Program-made: the position numbers and the translations under genes
The notes under the pieces: model-generated
Databases searched by the model: none
Told to the model about the DNA's origin: nothing
Seen by the model: the letters and a program-made list of their open reading frames with translations, nothing else
In this document: in pieces, positions 36,449 through 43,362 of the stretch
Layout of the letters: every line of letters starts with the position of its first letter
Position numbering within the stretch: the stretch's first letter is position 1
From: Pelagibius sp.
Lineage (GTDB): Bacteria; Pseudomonadota; Alphaproteobacteria; Kiloniellales; Kiloniellaceae
Reading direction: 5' to 3'
DNA: 64,000 nucleotides
NCBI RefSeq assembly: GCF_028281305.1
Contig: NZ_JANQKD010000080.1
Span: forward strand, 86,572-150,571

Positions 36449-37189
36449 ATGCTCGTCCATACAATGACCAGGAGCCTGCTGGTTTCCGCCACGGCGCTGA
36501 TGCTGGGGTCCGGCTTTGCCGCGGCCGACAGCGGCCTGCCGTCCGGCAGCCTGATCGGCGATGCCGCGACGCAGCTTGCGGCGCGCAGTGACGTCTTTCA
36601 GGCCACCACTGCGAGCCTCGATGTGGTGCCGGCTCAGATGGCCGGTTCCTGTCCGATGGCCTATGCGCTCAACGTGCGGCTCGGCGCCCGTTCGCCGGGG
36701 ACGCTGTCTTACAAGATCGTCACCAACGATGGCCGCGAGTCGCAGATTTTCAGGGCGCAGGCCAACGTCACCGAAGACGGCCGCTTTGCGGCGCAGGCCA
36801 GCCATCAGGTCGCCCTCTCCGAGAGCACGCAGGCGGATGCCGGCGCCTCGGTCGCCGTCTTCGATCCGCCGGCAGAGCCGCGGGAAACCCGGGATCCGGA
36901 TTTCTTCGAACGCCTCTTCGGCACCGGCCCTACGGCAGAGCAGGACGATCCTCATGGTCTGCGCAACCTCGCCTTCCGGGTGCAGGTCGTTGCGCCGAAC
37001 GAAGTGGCCTCAGTCTTCGACAGCCACACGGTGTCCTGCGAAGAGCAGACGGATCCGCGGATCATCCGGGCCACCGACGACGACCAGCGCGACGATGGCG
37101 GTCGTGACCGCGGTCGCGATGACTCCAGCGACCGCGGCGGTGGCCGTGACCGGGGCGGGGTCGATGCCTCCGGCGGCACCATCGACTGA
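36449..37189 (+). CDS. exported single SCP-module protein with RDRG-rich tail, copy 2
   Basis: 246 residues. It is a close paralogue of the preceding gene through the whole signal peptide and module (MLVHTMTRSLLVSATALMLG, GSCPMAYALNVRLGARSPG, SYKIVTNDGRESQIF, FDSHTVSCEEQTDPRIIRA). The tail is different: Asp/Arg/Gly-rich (DGGRDRGRDDSSDRGGGRDR) rather than DPGDR units. GGGGAGAA precedes the ATG. The duplication unit includes the leader and the terminator. Function unknown; a small secreted or periplasmic protein. Confidence 0.8.
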   Translation: MLVHTMTRSLLVSATALMLGSGFAAADSGLPSGSLIGDAATQLAARSDVFQATTASLDVVPAQMAGSCPMAYALNVRLGARSPGTLSYKIVTNDGRESQIFRAQANVTEDGRFAAQASHQVALSESTQADAGASVAVFDPPAEPRETRDPDFFERLFGTGPTAEQDDPHGLRNLAFRVQVVAPNEVASVFDSHTVSCEEQTDPRIIRATDDDQRDDGGRDRGRDDSSDRGGGRDRGGVDASGGTID

Positions 37190-37229
37190 TTGAACTGCCG
37201 ACTGATTGAACCGCTCTGCCCCAACAGTG

Positions 37230-37257
37230 AAGGCCCGCCTGACGGCGGGCCTTCTTG
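37230..37257 (+). terminator. intrinsic terminator, possibly bidirectional
   Basis: Stem AAGGCCCGCC/GGCGGGCCTT with TGAC loop and CTTCTTG tail. It lies between the convergent exported gene (stop at 37189) and the flotillin gene (stop at 37306) and could serve both strands. Confidence 0.88.
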
Positions 37258-37305
37258 TCTGTCCGCATCCCGCTTGGGGACGGGCCGCTAAGGCGATACG
37301 GATAC

Positions 37306-39075
37306 TCAGGCGGTGCCTTCGGCACCGCTTTCCGGAGTGGGCCGCTTCGGCAGGGCCGGGGGCTGGGTTTCCTTCCCAACCGGCTCGTTGGCGGCCTCAA
37401 CGGCATCGCCGTCATCGGCGGTTCCGTTGTCCCGGGACTGGCCGTCTGCGATGCCCTGGGACAGCCGGTGCAGCATGGTGTTCGGGTTCTCGCCGGCTTT
37501 GAAGCCGAGGTCGGTGAGCAACTCGTCCACCAGCGGGGCCTGCATGCGGTAGTTCAGCAGCGACTGGACGATGTTGTCGGGCAGGCTGCCGCCGCCCTGC
37601 AGGGCGCCGCCGGCGTGGCTGCCCGTACCGCCGCCGTTGGGGCCGGCGAGGGACGGCATCAGGCCGTTGCCGCCGGGCATGCCCTGGCCGAAGTCGATGA
37701 CGCGGATGTCCTTGATCTTCTCCACCGCCTTCATCGAAGCGGCCATGACCTCCGGCATCACCTCGATCAGGGCCTTCTTGAGCTCCAGGGCGATGATGCG
37801 GTCGTCCAGTACGTTGCGCGCGGCGTTGATCGCCTCCTGGCCCTCGGCCTCCACTTTGTAGCGGGCGGCATCGGCCTCGGCGGCGATCTTCGTCGCCTCT
37901 GAGCTGGCGCGTGCGGTGATCAGGGTCGCCTGGGCCTCGTCCTCGGAGGCCTGGCGTTCGGCCTCGGCGGCGACGGTGACGCCGACCGCGTTCTTCTCGG
38001 CCTGTTCCTGGGCGGCGACGATGGCCACCGCCTTCTGGCGCTCGGCCTCGGCGACGCGGGCGACGGTCTTCACCTGCTCCTCCTCGCGCACCGCGCTGGC
38101 GCGGGCCTTGTTGGCCTCGGCCGCGGCCAGCGATTCCTCCTGCGACTTGGTGGCCACCGTGATCGCCTTGTCCTGGCGGGTCAGCTCCACATCGCGGTCG
38201 GACTCGATCTGCTTGCGCTCCACCGCCAGCGTGGCCTGGATGGCCGCCTCGTCTTCAAGGCGCTTGGCCTCGGCTTCTTTCTGTGCCGTCTCGGCACGGG
38301 TCTCGGCGGTGTAGTTCGCCACGTTGCGCTCGGTTTCCAGCCTGGCGTAGTCCTTCTCCTGGCTGATTTCAAAGGCGCGGCGGTCGGCCTCCAGGTTGCG
38401 CTGCTCGATGGCGACGCGGGTTTCCTGCTCGATCTCGTTGCGCTCCTTGGCCTTCTGCTGGGTGATCTCCGTCAGCCGGGTCAGGCCTTCGGCGTCAAAG
38501 GCGTTGTTGGGATTGAAGAACTCGGCCGAGGTCTGGTCCAGGGTGGTCAGCGAGACCGACTCCAGTTCCAGGCCGTTCTGCTCGAGGTCGCCGGCGACGG
38601 CGTTCTGCACTTTCTGAACGAAGTCGGTGCGCTTCTCGTGCAGGTCGTTCAGGTTCATCTGTGCGGCGACACCGCGCAGGGCGTCGACGAACTTAGCCTC
38701 CACCAGTTCGCGCAACTGCTCGCCTTCCAGGGTGCGCTCACCCAGGGTCTGGGCGGCCAGGGCGATGGCTTCCCGGTTCGGTTTCACGCGCACGTAAAAC
38801 TCCACGCCGATGTCGACGCGCATGCGGTCGAAGGTGATCATCGCCGCTTCGCGCTGGCGGTTCACCTCCAGGCGCAGGGTGCGCAGGTTGACCCAGGTGA
38901 TGTCATGCAGCACCGGCAGCTTCAGGGCGCCGCCGTCCTGGACAACCTTCTGCCCGCCGAGGCCGGTTTTCACGAAGGCGAGGTCCTTGGGCGCGCGTAC
39001 GTAAAGCCGGGCGAAGATGAATCCAATGACGACAAGAGCAAGTGTGCCGAAACCGGCGAGAAAAATGATTTCCAT
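37306..39075 (-). CDS. flotillin/YqiK-type SPFH protein
   Basis: 589 residues. N-terminal membrane helix (about 5-23), then an SPFH domain (about 25-195, LYVRAPKDLAFVKTGLGGQK onward). A very long coiled-coil flotillin region rich in Ala and Glu follows (about 200-470, EITQQKAKERNEIEQETRVA). The Gly-rich and acidic tail ends PPALPKRPTPESGAEGTA. This is the flotillin layout of E. coli YqiK. It scaffolds functional membrane microdomains. The third and last gene of a minus-strand unit with YqiJ and PspA; the gap to yqiJ is 3 bp. PspA-YqiJ-flotillin grouping is a known envelope-stress arrangement. Confidence 0.92.
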   Translation of the reverse strand: MEIIFLAGFGTLALVVIGFIFARLYVRAPKDLAFVKTGLGGQKVVQDGGALKLPVLHDITWVNLRTLRLEVNRQREAAMITFDRMRVDIGVEFYVRVKPNREAIALAAQTLGERTLEGEQLRELVEAKFVDALRGVAAQMNLNDLHEKRTDFVQKVQNAVAGDLEQNGLELESVSLTTLDQTSAEFFNPNNAFDAEGLTRLTEITQQKAKERNEIEQETRVAIEQRNLEADRRAFEISQEKDYARLETERNVANYTAETRAETAQKEAEAKRLEDEAAIQATLAVERKQIESDRDVELTRQDKAITVATKSQEESLAAAEANKARASAVREEEQVKTVARVAEAERQKAVAIVAAQEQAEKNAVGVTVAAEAERQASEDEAQATLITARASSEATKIAAEADAARYKVEAEGQEAINAARNVLDDRIIALELKKALIEVMPEVMAASMKAVEKIKDIRVIDFGQGMPGGNGLMPSLAGPNGGGTGSHAGGALQGGGSLPDNIVQSLLNYRMQAPLVDELLTDLGFKAGENPNTMLHRLSQGIADGQSRDNGTADDGDAVEAANEPVGKETQPPALPKRPTPESGAEGTA

Positions 39076-39078
39076 TGT

Positions 39079-39771
39079 CTATTCCCCATCCTGATTTTGA
39101 TTGGAAGAAAGGCTGCCCGGCGGCGCGATCACCTCGAAGAGGGAGCGCTTGTAGCCGACCAGCAGCACCTCCGCGTCCGTCTGAAAGCGTTCACCCCGGC
39201 TGGCCGCGCGGACGCGGACGAAATGCAGGTTGCCGTGTCGGTCGGCGACCTTGGCTTTGCCGGCCGCCCGTCGGGTGACGGGCCCCAGGGTGACGGTGGC
39301 AACGCGCCCGACGAGGTCGTCGTTGCCGGTTGCATAGGTCTCTTCACGCGGGACGATGCGGGCGAGGCCGCGGCTGGTCCAGCGGGTTGCCGGCAGGGCA
39401 GCGGCCAGGGCTGCCGGCGCGGCAAGCAGCGCCGGCAGGTAAAAGCCCAATGCGCCGCCGACCAGAAGCTGCAGGCCATAGCCGCTGACGGTGAAGAGGG
39501 TGAGAAAGGCGATCAGCAGAACCAGAAAGGGCACGCGGCCGACGTTCAGCCAGGACATGGCATCGGCCAGAATGCCGCCGCCTGCGTCCGGCATCTCGGT
39601 GTCGAGGTCGCCCTCGATATCCAGGTCCGGCATCACGTCGTCGATCAGGTCCGACAGGCCGAGGCCCAGCAGGACGCTCAGGATCTCGATGCCGGCGATG
39701 ACCAGGGTGACGACAGCGGTTACCAGAAACGGACTGTTCTGATCCGCGAAAAAGAATCCGACCGATGACAT
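39079..39771 (-). CDS. YqiJ-like OB-fold membrane protein
   Basis: 230 residues. Transmembrane helices near 17-40 (VTAVVTLVIAGIEILSVLLG), 80-100 and 103-125, followed by a C-terminal OB-fold (about 150-220, DDLVGRVATVTLGPVTRRAA, EVLLVGYKRSLFEVI). This is the YqiJ family, the partner of YqiK flotillins and a distant relative of NfeD. An acidic segment (DLIDDVMPDLDIEGDLDTEM) lies between helices one and two. The stop is 3 bp before the flotillin ATG and the start is 79 bp after the PspA stop. Confidence 0.9.
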   Translation of the reverse strand: MSSVGFFFADQNSPFLVTAVVTLVIAGIEILSVLLGLGLSDLIDDVMPDLDIEGDLDTEMPDAGGGILADAMSWLNVGRVPFLVLLIAFLTLFTVSGYGLQLLVGGALGFYLPALLAAPAALAAALPATRWTSRGLARIVPREETYATGNDDLVGRVATVTLGPVTRRAAGKAKVADRHGNLHFVRVRAASRGERFQTDAEVLLVGYKRSLFEVIAPPGSLSSNQNQDGE

Positions 39772-39850
39772 GGCGCAGGCTCCCCTCTGTTGATGCTGTC
39801 ACTCCTCCTTTGGCGTGCCTCCTCTGACGTGGCCGCCAAGCCCGGGGCCG

Positions 39851-40516
39851 CTAATCGGCGCTCTTGAGGCGGGCCTTGTGCCGCGCCAGGCGTTCCTGGA
39901 TCGCGTGCTGGCGATGCAGTTCCGCCAGGTCGTCGAGGTCGCGGCTGCTGATGGTGCTGTCCTCAGCCGGCAGGCCGGTGAACTTCTCGCCCAGGCGCTG
40001 GGCCGCATCCATCGCGGCATCGGCCTGGCTCTGGGCCTTGCTGCCGCCGGCGGGGGCGCCGTTGCCGTTGGCCGGGGCGGCGGCCTTGAGGTCGCGCAGG
40101 CGGCTCTGCGCCTCGCGGCGGCTGGCCTGCAGGGCGGCCAGGGAGTCGGTCAGCTTGGTGATCTCCTCGTCGGCCTCGGCCAGGGTGCGCTCCAGCAGCG
40201 CCAACTGGTTCTCGATGTCGAGCTGGCGGCCGATGCCGGCTTCCGCCAGGTCCTCTTTGGTTTCCTCGACGGCGAGCGCGATCTTTTCGCTCAGCGAATC
40301 GTGCTCCTGCTGCAGTTCGGCCATGCGGCGGCGGGCGTTGTGCTTGGTCGCCTCATGCTTGCCGACCTCGCTGCGCACCTCCTTGACGGCATCGTCGATG
40401 TCGCGGATCGCCTGCTCCATGATCGGCACGGAGGCGGCCTGCTCGGCCTGCTCGATCGCGCTGTGGGTCAAACCGGAAACCAGGCGGGTGATGCGGTTCA
40501 AAAGGCTATCGGGCAT
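39851..40516 (-). CDS. pspA: phage shock protein A (PspA/IM30), product of an internal start
   Basis: 221 residues from the internal ATG at 40516, nearly the length of E. coli PspA (222). MPDSLLNRITRLVSGLTHSA is the usual amphipathic membrane-binding helix. Long helices follow (AIRDIDDAVKEVRSEVGKHE, RMAELQQEHDSLSEKIALAV, QLALLERTLAEADEEITKL) and a C-terminal helix (RDLDDLAELHRQHAIQERLA). The ATG has AGGAAAGGAG six bases upstream, one of the best ribosome sites in the window, so PspA is probably made on its own in addition to, or instead of, the fusion. PspA binds stressed inner membranes and forms ESCRT-III-like assemblies. Confidence 0.82.
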   Translation of the reverse strand: MPDSLLNRITRLVSGLTHSAIEQAEQAASVPIMEQAIRDIDDAVKEVRSEVGKHEATKHNARRRMAELQQEHDSLSEKIALAVEETKEDLAEAGIGRQLDIENQLALLERTLAEADEEITKLTDSLAALQASRREAQSRLRDLKAAAPANGNGAPAGGSKAQSQADAAMDAAQRLGEKFTGLPAEDSTISSRDLDDLAELHRQHAIQERLARHKARLKSAD

Positions 40517-41023
40517 GAACTGCTCCTTTCCTAGGCGGTGACGGTGCAGCAGGTCCTCGCTGAGCGCAGTGCGCAGGATGAAGACCCACTCGCCGTCGAG
40601 ATGGCAGAGCTCGGCGCTGCCAACCAGAAACTCCCCTTGGGCATAGGTCGTCAGCGTGCAGGGCACGACGACCCGCCCCGAGAGCGTGGAGAGGGAGACC
40701 GCGTCGACCGACTTCATCGAGTAGAGATGCCGGTCGAAGGGCACCGGGCCCTCGGCTGAGACCTTGGGCACGACCACCGCCTTGCGGCAGAGCCGGGCGA
40801 TGTGCTTCAGGCACAGCACGGCGGCCTGGGCCGGCAGGTCGAAGCGCTCTCTCAGGCGGCTGTAGTAGAGACGATGCAGACGGACCTGATCGGTGATGCC
40901 TGCGTCGAAGACGAGCTGGGCCAGCCAGTTCGCGGCCTCCGCATAGCGCACGGCATAGCTGCGCATCTGCTGGCCCTGTTCCTCCGAGGGGTGCAAGTGC
41001 AAAACCGCTTCGGTAGAATGCAT
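39851..41023 (-). CDS. TnpB-like REC/WED domain fused in frame to PspA
   Basis: 390 residues from ATG 41023 with GGAGAG five bases upstream. Residues 1-155 match the N-terminal half of a subset of TnpB/IS605 OrfB proteins: YAEAANWLAQLVFDAG, then LHRLYYSRLRERFDLPAQAA, a GPVPFDRHLYSMK segment, VSLSTLSGRVVVPC, and AELCHLDGEWVFIL. In TnpB these form the REC and WED parts that hold guide RNA. The frame leaves the homology exactly where the RuvC domain (first DXG) should begin, passes a short linker (LHRHRLGKEQF), and enters a complete PspA at residue 170. No nuclease, zinc finger or guide RNA gene is visible. First gene of the PspA-YqiJ-flotillin unit. The WED assignment is from sequence pattern only. 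Confidence 0.72.
   Translation of the reverse strand: MHSTEAVLHLHPSEEQGQQMRSYAVRYAEAANWLAQLVFDAGITDQVRLHRLYYSRLRERFDLPAQAAVLCLKHIARLCRKAVVVPKVSAEGPVPFDRHLYSMKSVDAVSLSTLSGRVVVPCTLTTYAQGEFLVGSAELCHLDGEWVFILRTALSEDLLHRHRLGKEQFMPDSLLNRITRLVSGLTHSAIEQAEQAASVPIMEQAIRDIDDAVKEVRSEVGKHEATKHNARRRMAELQQEHDSLSEKIALAVEETKEDLAEAGIGRQLDIENQLALLERTLAEADEEITKLTDSLAALQASRREAQSRLRDLKAAAPANGNGAPAGGSKAQSQADAAMDAAQRLGEKFTGLPAEDSTISSRDLDDLAELHRQHAIQERLARHKARLKSAD
40523..40532 (-). promoter_or_regulatory. internal ribosome binding site for PspA
   Basis: Minus-strand AGGAAAGGAG ends six bases before the internal ATG at 40516. It lies inside the open frame of the TnpB-like/PspA fusion and is translated there as the linker residues LGKE. 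Confidence 0.8.
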
Positions 41024-41044
41024 CGCTCTCTCCACGCTTCATGG

Positions 41045-41077
41045 TTATATAAGGGGATGATTTGTCCTTTCGTCAAG
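41045..41077 (-). promoter_or_regulatory. promoter of the TnpB-like/PspA unit, possibly RpoH type
   Basis: On the minus strand CTTGAC (41072-41077) and CTTATAT (41047-41053) are separated by 18 bp, with CCCC before the -10 part. This fits the alphaproteobacterial RpoH consensus (CTTGAN, CYTATNT) with a spacer one base longer than usual. It also reads as a sigma-70 promoter (TTGACG, TATATA). The -10 is about 22 bp before the ATG at 41023, so the leader is very short. Confidence 0.55.
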
Positions 41078-41356
41078 GGACAGTATATGACCTTTTGACG
41101 ACAGTGTCATGAGGCCCCCGCCGGATCGCATCAACAAGTTGAAAAATATAGGAATTTTGAGCGCCCGTCCTCGGTTCGAGTTGCCGCGGCGTTGGCCGGG
41201 GCGCCGAAATCCCGCCTCTCGCATGGAGCACAGACGGGCCTGACGGACCTCTCAAGGGCGCGCCTGGAAGGGGGCCTTTGAACTTTGATCCTCAGCCAGG
41301 CGACCCAGGAACAGCATCAGTGGTTTCAGACACCCATGCCGAACAGGAGAGCGATC
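41078..41356. other. divergent control region between the PspA unit and an exported protein
   Basis: It includes a second TATATGACC/TTTTGACG AT-rich cluster at 41084-41105 and an AT-rich patch near 41138-41160 (TTGAAAAATATAGGAATTT) in otherwise GC-rich DNA. The second patch probably holds the promoter of the plus-strand exported gene. No gene seen. Confidence 0.4.
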
Positions 41357-43210
41357 ATGCACCGCCACCTCTTCGCCACGGCATTCACGACGGTGTTCCT
41401 GACCAGCAGCCTGCTGACGTCACCGTCCCATGCCGATATTGGCAGCGTATATGTTCAGTCCCTCGTGACCGACGAGATCGTCGTCCAAAGCAACGGCAGC
41501 AGCTATCACAGGCTGGCGCCGCTTTCGAACCTTATGGCCAATGTCCATGTCGAGGTCGACGCCGGCCAGTTCGGCCGCGTCGTGTGGTTCACCGCCTGGC
41601 TGGGCCTTGGCCTGGAGGGTGTCGGCCGGCAGTACTGGCCGCAGTACCGCGAGGACGGCCATCACAAATCCTTCGGCAACGACCGACCCCGGTCCTGGAG
41701 CGGCACCGTCCCGGTGACGGTCCCCGGATCCTCCCTTGAGACCCTCGCCCTTGGCCAATGCAACAGCCTGGCGCAGAGCCTGCGCGCCGGCGGTCTGGGC
41801 GACAAGGCGATCTTCGCCGAGGACCGCAGGATCGAACTCGCCGTTACGACTCATCTTGCTTACGAGATGACGGGCGCCCCGGGCAGCGACATCCCTGACG
41901 AGCCCTCGCCCTCATGGGATGACCACAGGAAGCTGACTCTGGTCTGTCAGAAGTGGCCGGGTGCCGTGCCTCTGGGGGCCGCCGGCGGCCTCACTATCGG
42001 CGATGCCGAGGTCGAGCACGCCAGCCTCTCGCTCCTCGAGCAGTACGGTCCTTCAGGGCTCTGCAAGATCGTCCTCAGCGGCGTCATCCAGACCGACCGG
42101 GCGGATACGGAGGTGCGCTTCCGCTACAAGAACCAGGAAGGCCGCCTCAGCGAAGTCCACAGCGTCACCACCGACCATGCCAGGACGGCGATGTTCAGCC
42201 ACCAGTACAGGATCAAGAACAACTATGACGCCGAGCACGACGTCGACTGGGCGGAAAGCGGCTTCGTGCGGATCGTCGGTGTCAGCCACGACTTCCGGAC
42301 ACCTTGGGCGGAATACACCATGGAATGCGTTGAGCCCGGCGCGACGGACTTCCAGACTGTCCTGCGGCCCGAGGTGAAGATGCAGGTGGTCGCACTGGAG
42401 AAGGTCATGGTCGGCCGCCAGCTTTGCATCGACACCATCCGGCTCTACGGCATGATCGTTGGCCGCGGCCCGGCCGCCGGCTATGCCGGTTTCGTCGGCA
42501 ACGGCTACCTGTCGAAGCCCGAGGCCTATGCCGTGCAGCAGGGCGACGTGGCCTTTGTCGTCGCCGACCGCAAGCTGAACTGGCAGACCGACCCGCAGGC
42601 GACCCTGGCAACCGGCCCCTCGGGTGGCGGCTTGAAGAAACAGATCCTCGACCTGGCTTTCAACGTGACCGGCGAGAGCGGCGCCATCATCGCCTCGGTG
42701 CCCAAGCGCGGCTACGAGTTCGCCTGCGTGGACCCGGCCGTCCGCCCGGAAATCGCCGGCTTCGGCGACCTGACCCTGGCGCCGCGCCCCCAGGGCGGGG
42801 CGCGTCCGGCCGCCACTGCCAGCCTGACGGCGGACTCCGCCTCCCCCGCGGCGCGCAGCAACGCCGCCCCCGCTGGCCGGCAGACGGCTGTGCTGGCTCT
42901 GCTGCCCGACCTTGCCATCCAGCGCAGCGTGAAGGGCAAGCGGAAGGCGCGCCTGCGGGTGCTGGTCGTCAACCGCGGTGCGGGCCCGGCTGCGGCGACC
43001 ACTCTGCGCGCCATCTACCGCAAGGGCGACGGTCAGCGGATCCGCCGCAGCGTCGCCGTGCCGCCGCTGACAGCCGGTGCCAAAGCCTGGGTGGTGGTTG
43101 ATTTTCAGGCGCCCGTAAAAAAGGCGCGCAAGATCACCCTGAAGGTCGACCATCCCAACCGGGTCGCCGAGCAGGACGAGGCCAACAACAAGGCGCACTT
43201 CGGCGGTTAA
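41357..43210 (+). CDS. exported multi-module protein with C-terminal CARDB domain, paralogue 3
   Basis: 617 residues from ATG 41357 (GGAG seven bases upstream; upstream in-frame starts would bury the signal peptide). Signal MHRHLFATAFTTVFLTSSLL to about SHADI. Modules: a diverged EVTG-type domain (about 30-205, GQCNSLAQSLRAGG and LTLVCQK), two SCP-type modules (about 215-332, SGLCKIVLSGV to YTMECVEP; about 340-460, GRQLCIDTIRLYGM to YEFACVDP), a Ala/Pro linker, and a CARDB-like domain (about 510-617, LLPDLAIQRSVKGKRKARLR, LRAIYRKGDGQRIRRSVAV, VDHPNRVAEQDEANNKA). Same architecture as the 632-residue protein but clearly older divergence. Divergent from the PspA unit. Confidence 0.78.
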   Translation: MHRHLFATAFTTVFLTSSLLTSPSHADIGSVYVQSLVTDEIVVQSNGSSYHRLAPLSNLMANVHVEVDAGQFGRVVWFTAWLGLGLEGVGRQYWPQYREDGHHKSFGNDRPRSWSGTVPVTVPGSSLETLALGQCNSLAQSLRAGGLGDKAIFAEDRRIELAVTTHLAYEMTGAPGSDIPDEPSPSWDDHRKLTLVCQKWPGAVPLGAAGGLTIGDAEVEHASLSLLEQYGPSGLCKIVLSGVIQTDRADTEVRFRYKNQEGRLSEVHSVTTDHARTAMFSHQYRIKNNYDAEHDVDWAESGFVRIVGVSHDFRTPWAEYTMECVEPGATDFQTVLRPEVKMQVVALEKVMVGRQLCIDTIRLYGMIVGRGPAAGYAGFVGNGYLSKPEAYAVQQGDVAFVVADRKLNWQTDPQATLATGPSGGGLKKQILDLAFNVTGESGAIIASVPKRGYEFACVDPAVRPEIAGFGDLTLAPRPQGGARPAATASLTADSASPAARSNAAPAGRQTAVLALLPDLAIQRSVKGKRKARLRVLVVNRGAGPAAATTLRAIYRKGDGQRIRRSVAVPPLTAGAKAWVVVDFQAPVKKARKITLKVDHPNRVAEQDEANNKAHFGG

Positions 43211-43250
43211 CCATGCCGCCGATCCCCGGGAGCCTGGCGGGGGAACGGGT

Positions 43251-43277
43251 GGGGGAGCCGCGCCTTGCGGCGCCCCC
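43251..43277 (+). terminator. hairpin downstream of the CARDB protein
   Basis: GGGGGAGCCGC pairs with GCGGCGCCCCC with one A/G mismatch and a 5-base loop. It is 40 bp after the stop codon. There is no U-run, so it is a weak or factor-dependent terminator at best. Confidence 0.45.
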
Positions 43278-43362
43278 GCAGCGCGTCTAGATTAGCCCTT
43301 CTGCCGCTGGGGCTTAAGCTCGCCCTGGGGTTTGTGCGACTGGGGCTTTCGGATCGCTGGCC

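Noticed and set aside
39851..41023. Active RNA-guided nuclease
   Set aside because: No RuvC motifs, no zinc finger, no IS605 ends or guide RNA scaffold visible; only the N-terminal half of TnpB is represented.
40506..41042. Alternative-frame ORF of 178 codons starting MKRGESDAF
   Set aside because: It overlaps the TnpB-like coding region in another frame and is Arg/Ala/Pro-rich without motifs.
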